A stretch of 7,763 nucleotides of DNA from positions 1-7,763 of the forward strand of contig JAFYML010000053.1 in the NCBI GenBank assembly GCA_017556595.1, read 5' to 3'. This stretch comes from Bacteroides sp. Lineage in GTDB: Bacteria; Bacteroidota; Bacteroidia; Bacteroidales; Bacteroidaceae. Each line of letters starts with the position of its first letter. The first letter of the stretch is position 1. The notes below the pieces were generated by a model, which worked only from the letters and a program-made list of their open reading frames with translations, did no database searches and was not told the origin of the DNA. The position numbers and the translations under genes were made by a program. Positions 5,320-7,763 of this stretch are shown here, piece by piece.

Positions 5320-6756
5320 ATGGACTGGGCTACTCTTTTTAATCAAGTTCTTGGCATTGTATTTGAATTGCTATTGTCGGTAACAATCATCGGGGCCATT
5401 ATCGTTATTATCTTGGATAATCGAAACCCCGTAAAGAGTCTTGCGTGGATATTGGTACTGCTCTTTTTACCTTTGGTGGGGCTGTTGCTCTACTATTTCT
5501 TTGGTCGCGATACTCGTCGCATCCGTATCATTAACAAGAAAACATATGGTCGTATGTTGCAGAAACCTATGGCTGAGTATCTTGCTCAACAAGAGACATT
5601 TCTGCCGCATAATTATGGACGATTGATTTCGCTTTTCCGTAACAATTCAAAAGCGCTTCCTTTCGATGGTAATTCAGTAGAAATCTATACTACAGGTAAA
5701 GAGATGCTGAATTCGTTGTTGTTTCAACTTGAACGTGCAACAAAGCACATCCATTTGCAATTCTATATTTTTGAGGATGATCCTGTAGGCCGACAAGTTA
5801 AAGAGGTGTTAATGCGTAAAGCAAAGCAAGGGGTTGAGGTGCGTGTTTTGTACGATGATGTGGGATGTTTGCATGTGCCAAGTGATTTCTTTCAAGAGAT
5901 GCGCGATGCTGGTGTGCAGGTAAGTGAATTCCTTGAGGTTCGTTTCCCGAGATTTGCAAGTGGCGTGAATTACCGCAATCATCGAAAAATTGTAGTTATT
6001 GATGGCTGTGTAGGATTTATTGGTGGCATGAATTTAGCCAATCGCTATGTGAATGGTGTGGAATGGGGTGTATGGCGCGACACGCACATCATGATGCAAG
6101 GGAAAGCGATACATGGGCTTCAAACAATTTTCTTGCTCGATTGGTACTTTGTGAATGGTACGTTGCTAACTGACGAGCGTTATTTCCCTACGCAAGAAGT
6201 TTGTGGTGAATCCTTGATTCAAGTTGTAGCGAGCTCACCGATAGGACCATGGAGAGAGATTATGCAGGGTTTGACAATGTCTATTGCTATTGCAAAGAAA
6301 TATTTCTATCTTCAAACGCCCTATTTTATGCCTACCGAATCTGTGAGAATGGCACTGACTACTGCTGCAGTTTCGGGTGTGGATGTAAGACTGATGATAC
6401 CTCGTAAGGCTGATAGCTGGTTGGTGAGCAAAGCATCGTACTCTTATATCAGAGATATGCTTCAGGCTGGTGTGAAGGTCTATTTCTACGAGAAAGGTTT
6501 CCTACATTCAAAGTTATGGGTTAGTGATGATATGCTATCCTCTGTTGGTTCTACGAATATAGATTTTCGTAGTTTTGAGCATAACTTTGAAGCAAATGCA
6601 TTTATCTATGATGAGGAAACGGCAATAAAAATGTGCGAAATATTCCTTGCCGATCAACGTGAGTGTACGCAAATTACATTGAAAGCATGGAAGAAACGCC
6701 CATGGTATAACAAACTTAGCGAAAGTGTGGTTCGCTTACTTTCTCCGTTGTTATAG
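5320..6756 (+). CDS. cls: Cardiolipin synthase, phospholipase D family
   Basis: This membrane enzyme joins two phosphatidylglycerol molecules into cardiolipin and glycerol. From the ATG at 5320 the product has 478 residues, close to the roughly 480 usual for ClsA-type enzymes. Two N-terminal membrane helices lie at about residues 9-33 and 40-62. Both catalytic HxKxxxxD motifs are intact: His221-Lys223-Asp228 (NHRKIVVIDG), followed by GFIGGMNLANRY, and His396-Lys398-Asp403 (LHSKLWVSDD), followed by SSVGSTNIDFRSFEHNFE. The frame extends upstream to a TTG at 5257, but those 21 codons contain the promoter and part of a repeat, so the ATG is preferred. The 3' end overlaps convergent rsmD by six bases, with no terminator between them. 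Confidence 0.95.
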   Translation: MDWATLFNQVLGIVFELLLSVTIIGAIIVIILDNRNPVKSLAWILVLLFLPLVGLLLYYFFGRDTRRIRIINKKTYGRMLQKPMAEYLAQQETFLPHNYGRLISLFRNNSKALPFDGNSVEIYTTGKEMLNSLLFQLERATKHIHLQFYIFEDDPVGRQVKEVLMRKAKQGVEVRVLYDDVGCLHVPSDFFQEMRDAGVQVSEFLEVRFPRFASGVNYRNHRKIVVIDGCVGFIGGMNLANRYVNGVEWGVWRDTHIMMQGKAIHGLQTIFLLDWYFVNGTLLTDERYFPTQEVCGESLIQVVASSPIGPWREIMQGLTMSIAIAKKYFYLQTPYFMPTESVRMALTTAAVSGVDVRLMIPRKADSWLVSKASYSYIRDMLQAGVKVYFYEKGFLHSKLWVSDDMLSSVGSTNIDFRSFEHNFEANAFIYDEETAIKMCEIFLADQRECTQITLKAWKKRPWYNKLSESVVRLLSPLL

Positions 6757-7287
6757 TTCAAAGAAAGAGAAGTTTACACTGCCATAAGCTCGACGCTCAA
6801 CAAATTTAGGATGTGCCTCGAAGTTATTTTTCTTGCCGTGCTCCAATACAAAGATTCCACCTTCTTTTAGTAATTCTTTTTCGAATATCAGGTCGGGTAG
6901 TGTTTCCAAATTGGGTAGCTCGTATGGAGGGTCGGCAAAAATAAAGTCGAATTTCTCTCTACATCCGGCAATGTACTTGAATACATCTCCACGAATAGGT
7001 ATGCAGCGGTCGGTTTTTACTTCTCGCATTATTTTGCAGATGAAAGCGTAATGGTCGCGGTCCTTTTCCACACTGATTACCTGTTCGCATCCCCTCGATA
7101 CCAATTCGATGCTGATGCTACCTGTTCCTGCAAAGAGGTCTAAAGCATATACTCCCTCTTCAAAATCTATTTGGTTGGAGAGTACATTGAATAGATTTTC
7201 TTTGGCGAAGTCGGTGGTGGGACGTGCTTTGAAGCTATGAGGCACATCGAAACGACGACGTTTGTATATTCCGCTAATTACTCGCAT
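6751..7287 (-). CDS. rsmD: 16S rRNA (guanine(966)-N(2))-methyltransferase
   Basis: RsmD methylates N2 of G966 in 16S rRNA, in the small-subunit head near the P site, using S-adenosylmethionine. The 178-residue product is a little shorter than the E. coli enzyme (198). The diagnostic motifs are all present: MRVISGIYKRRRF at the N-terminus, RPTTDFAKENLFN (22-34), the SAM-binding loop DLFAGTGSISIE (50-61), the acidic VEKDRD (73-78) and the catalytic DPPY (119-122). The ATG lies inside the end of the upstream DUF3822 gene, giving a 10-base overlap in a different frame and suggesting translational coupling. Its stop overlaps the convergent cls gene. Function is assigned with high confidence from the motifs. 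Confidence 0.95.
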   Translation of the reverse strand: MRVISGIYKRRRFDVPHSFKARPTTDFAKENLFNVLSNQIDFEEGVYALDLFAGTGSISIELVSRGCEQVISVEKDRDHYAFICKIMREVKTDRCIPIRGDVFKYIAGCREKFDFIFADPPYELPNLETLPDLIFEKELLKEGGIFVLEHGKKNNFEAHPKFVERRAYGSVNFSFFEL

Positions 7288-7763
7288 GATGTGATGGCTT
7301 GGAAATCTAAATTTGTAGCAGGATTCATAATGAATACTTGCTTGATGTATTTTTGCAACTCTTGCATGAGTGCTTCTTTAGCTAAGAACTTACCTGTTAA
7401 GTGTAGTTCGTCACGCTCTTGCTCAAAGCCCAATTGCTTCCATATATATAATAGGTAATATACTTGATCGGCTGTTTCTTTGCAAGGGAATGAGTTGGCA
7501 AGTAAAATTCTGCCTCTTTCGTACGCAAAGACTTCCATGCCTTCTTTCCGTAGATGTGCATAAAGTTTTCGGCAGTTGCCAAGTCTGCTTTTGGTGGAGA
7601 AGAAGTCGATTAGTGGTGTGCTTTGTGCAAAGAACTTTGCGTTGGGAAAACGCTCGGTCAGGAAGTTCTTTGTACTTTTATCTATGCTGAACAACACAAC
7701 GAGGTTGTTATTGCTCATGATGTTGTAGAGGATTGTTTCGTTGGCTTGTTTGGGTGGTTGTAG
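7278..7763 (-). CDS. DUF3822 family protein, C-terminal part (runs off the right edge)
   Basis: The frame is open from the right edge to the stop at 7278-7280, giving 161 residues. The first Met, encoded at 7718, is internal: 15 codons upstream of it are in frame (LQPPKQANETILYNI) and read as natural protein. DUF3822 members are, from memory, about 260-280 residues, so roughly the N-terminal 100 are missing. Recognisable features include LVVLFSIDK, AQSTPL, KLYAHLRKEGMEVFAYERGRILLANSF and the YYLLYIWKQLGF helix. DUF3822 proteins show an actin-like ATPase-type fold in some annotations, but their function is not known to me. The gene lies directly upstream of rsmD and overlaps it by 10 bases, an arrangement I recall as common in Bacteroidales. 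It carries no signal peptide in the visible part. Confidence 0.85.
   Translation of the reverse strand, partial: LQPPKQANETILYNIMSNNNLVVLFSIDKSTKNFLTERFPNAKFFAQSTPLIDFFSTKSRLGNCRKLYAHLRKEGMEVFAYERGRILLANSFPCKETADQVYYLLYIWKQLGFEQERDELHLTGKFLAKEALMQELQKYIKQVFIMNPATNLDFQAITSCE

Noticed and set aside
7278..7718. Treating the Met codon at 7718 as the start of the DUF3822 protein
   Set aside because: The frame stays open for 15 sensible codons to the window edge, and the family is much longer than 146 residues, so this is a partial gene.

Overview
The window looks like chromosomal DNA from the Bacteroidales, most likely a Prevotella-type member of the Bacteroidota. Four things point there: promoters of the Bacteroidota type (TTTG ... 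TAnnTTTG), A+T-rich leaders instead of Shine-Dalgarno sites, a carboxypeptidase-regulatory/beta-barrel outer membrane protein, and a DUF3822-rsmD gene pair. The genus is an inference. The content is mostly housekeeping and envelope genes. I see no phage, transposon, CRISPR array or defence cassette.

Layout. Left edge (1-76, +): the last 24 codons of a probable outer membrane protein, followed by a 28-codon lipoprotein-like ORF (100-186, +). On the minus strand, aroB (475-1539) is followed by tRNA-Pro(GGG) (341-415), which has its own promoter (427-457) and a strong intrinsic terminator (292-332). Facing -7 boxes between 1559 and 1596 probably drive aroB leftward and a small four-helix membrane protein gene (1648-2052) rightward. 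The largest gene (2184-5144, +) encodes a 986-residue outer membrane beta-barrel protein with a Gly/Arg/Met-rich C-terminal tail. It is followed by an unusual terminator with two alternative hairpins (5180-5237). Next comes cardiolipin synthase (5320-6756, +), whose promoter decides its start codon. It converges on and overlaps rsmD (6751-7287, -). rsmD in turn overlaps a DUF3822 gene (7278 to the right edge, -) by 10 bases.

The most notable non-coding signal is a heptamer, TTAAACC/GGTTTAA. I count ten copies, all in three intergenic stretches (221-267, 2106-2128, 5180-5253) and none in a gene. They are arranged as hairpins or evenly spaced arrays, and only one of these arrays is a textbook terminator.

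Functionally the genes are loosely linked: chorismate synthesis (aroB), proline decoding (tRNA), envelope (two outer membrane proteins, a small lipoprotein candidate, a membrane protein, cardiolipin synthase) and ribosome modification (rsmD). Only DUF3822-rsmD is a clear operon.
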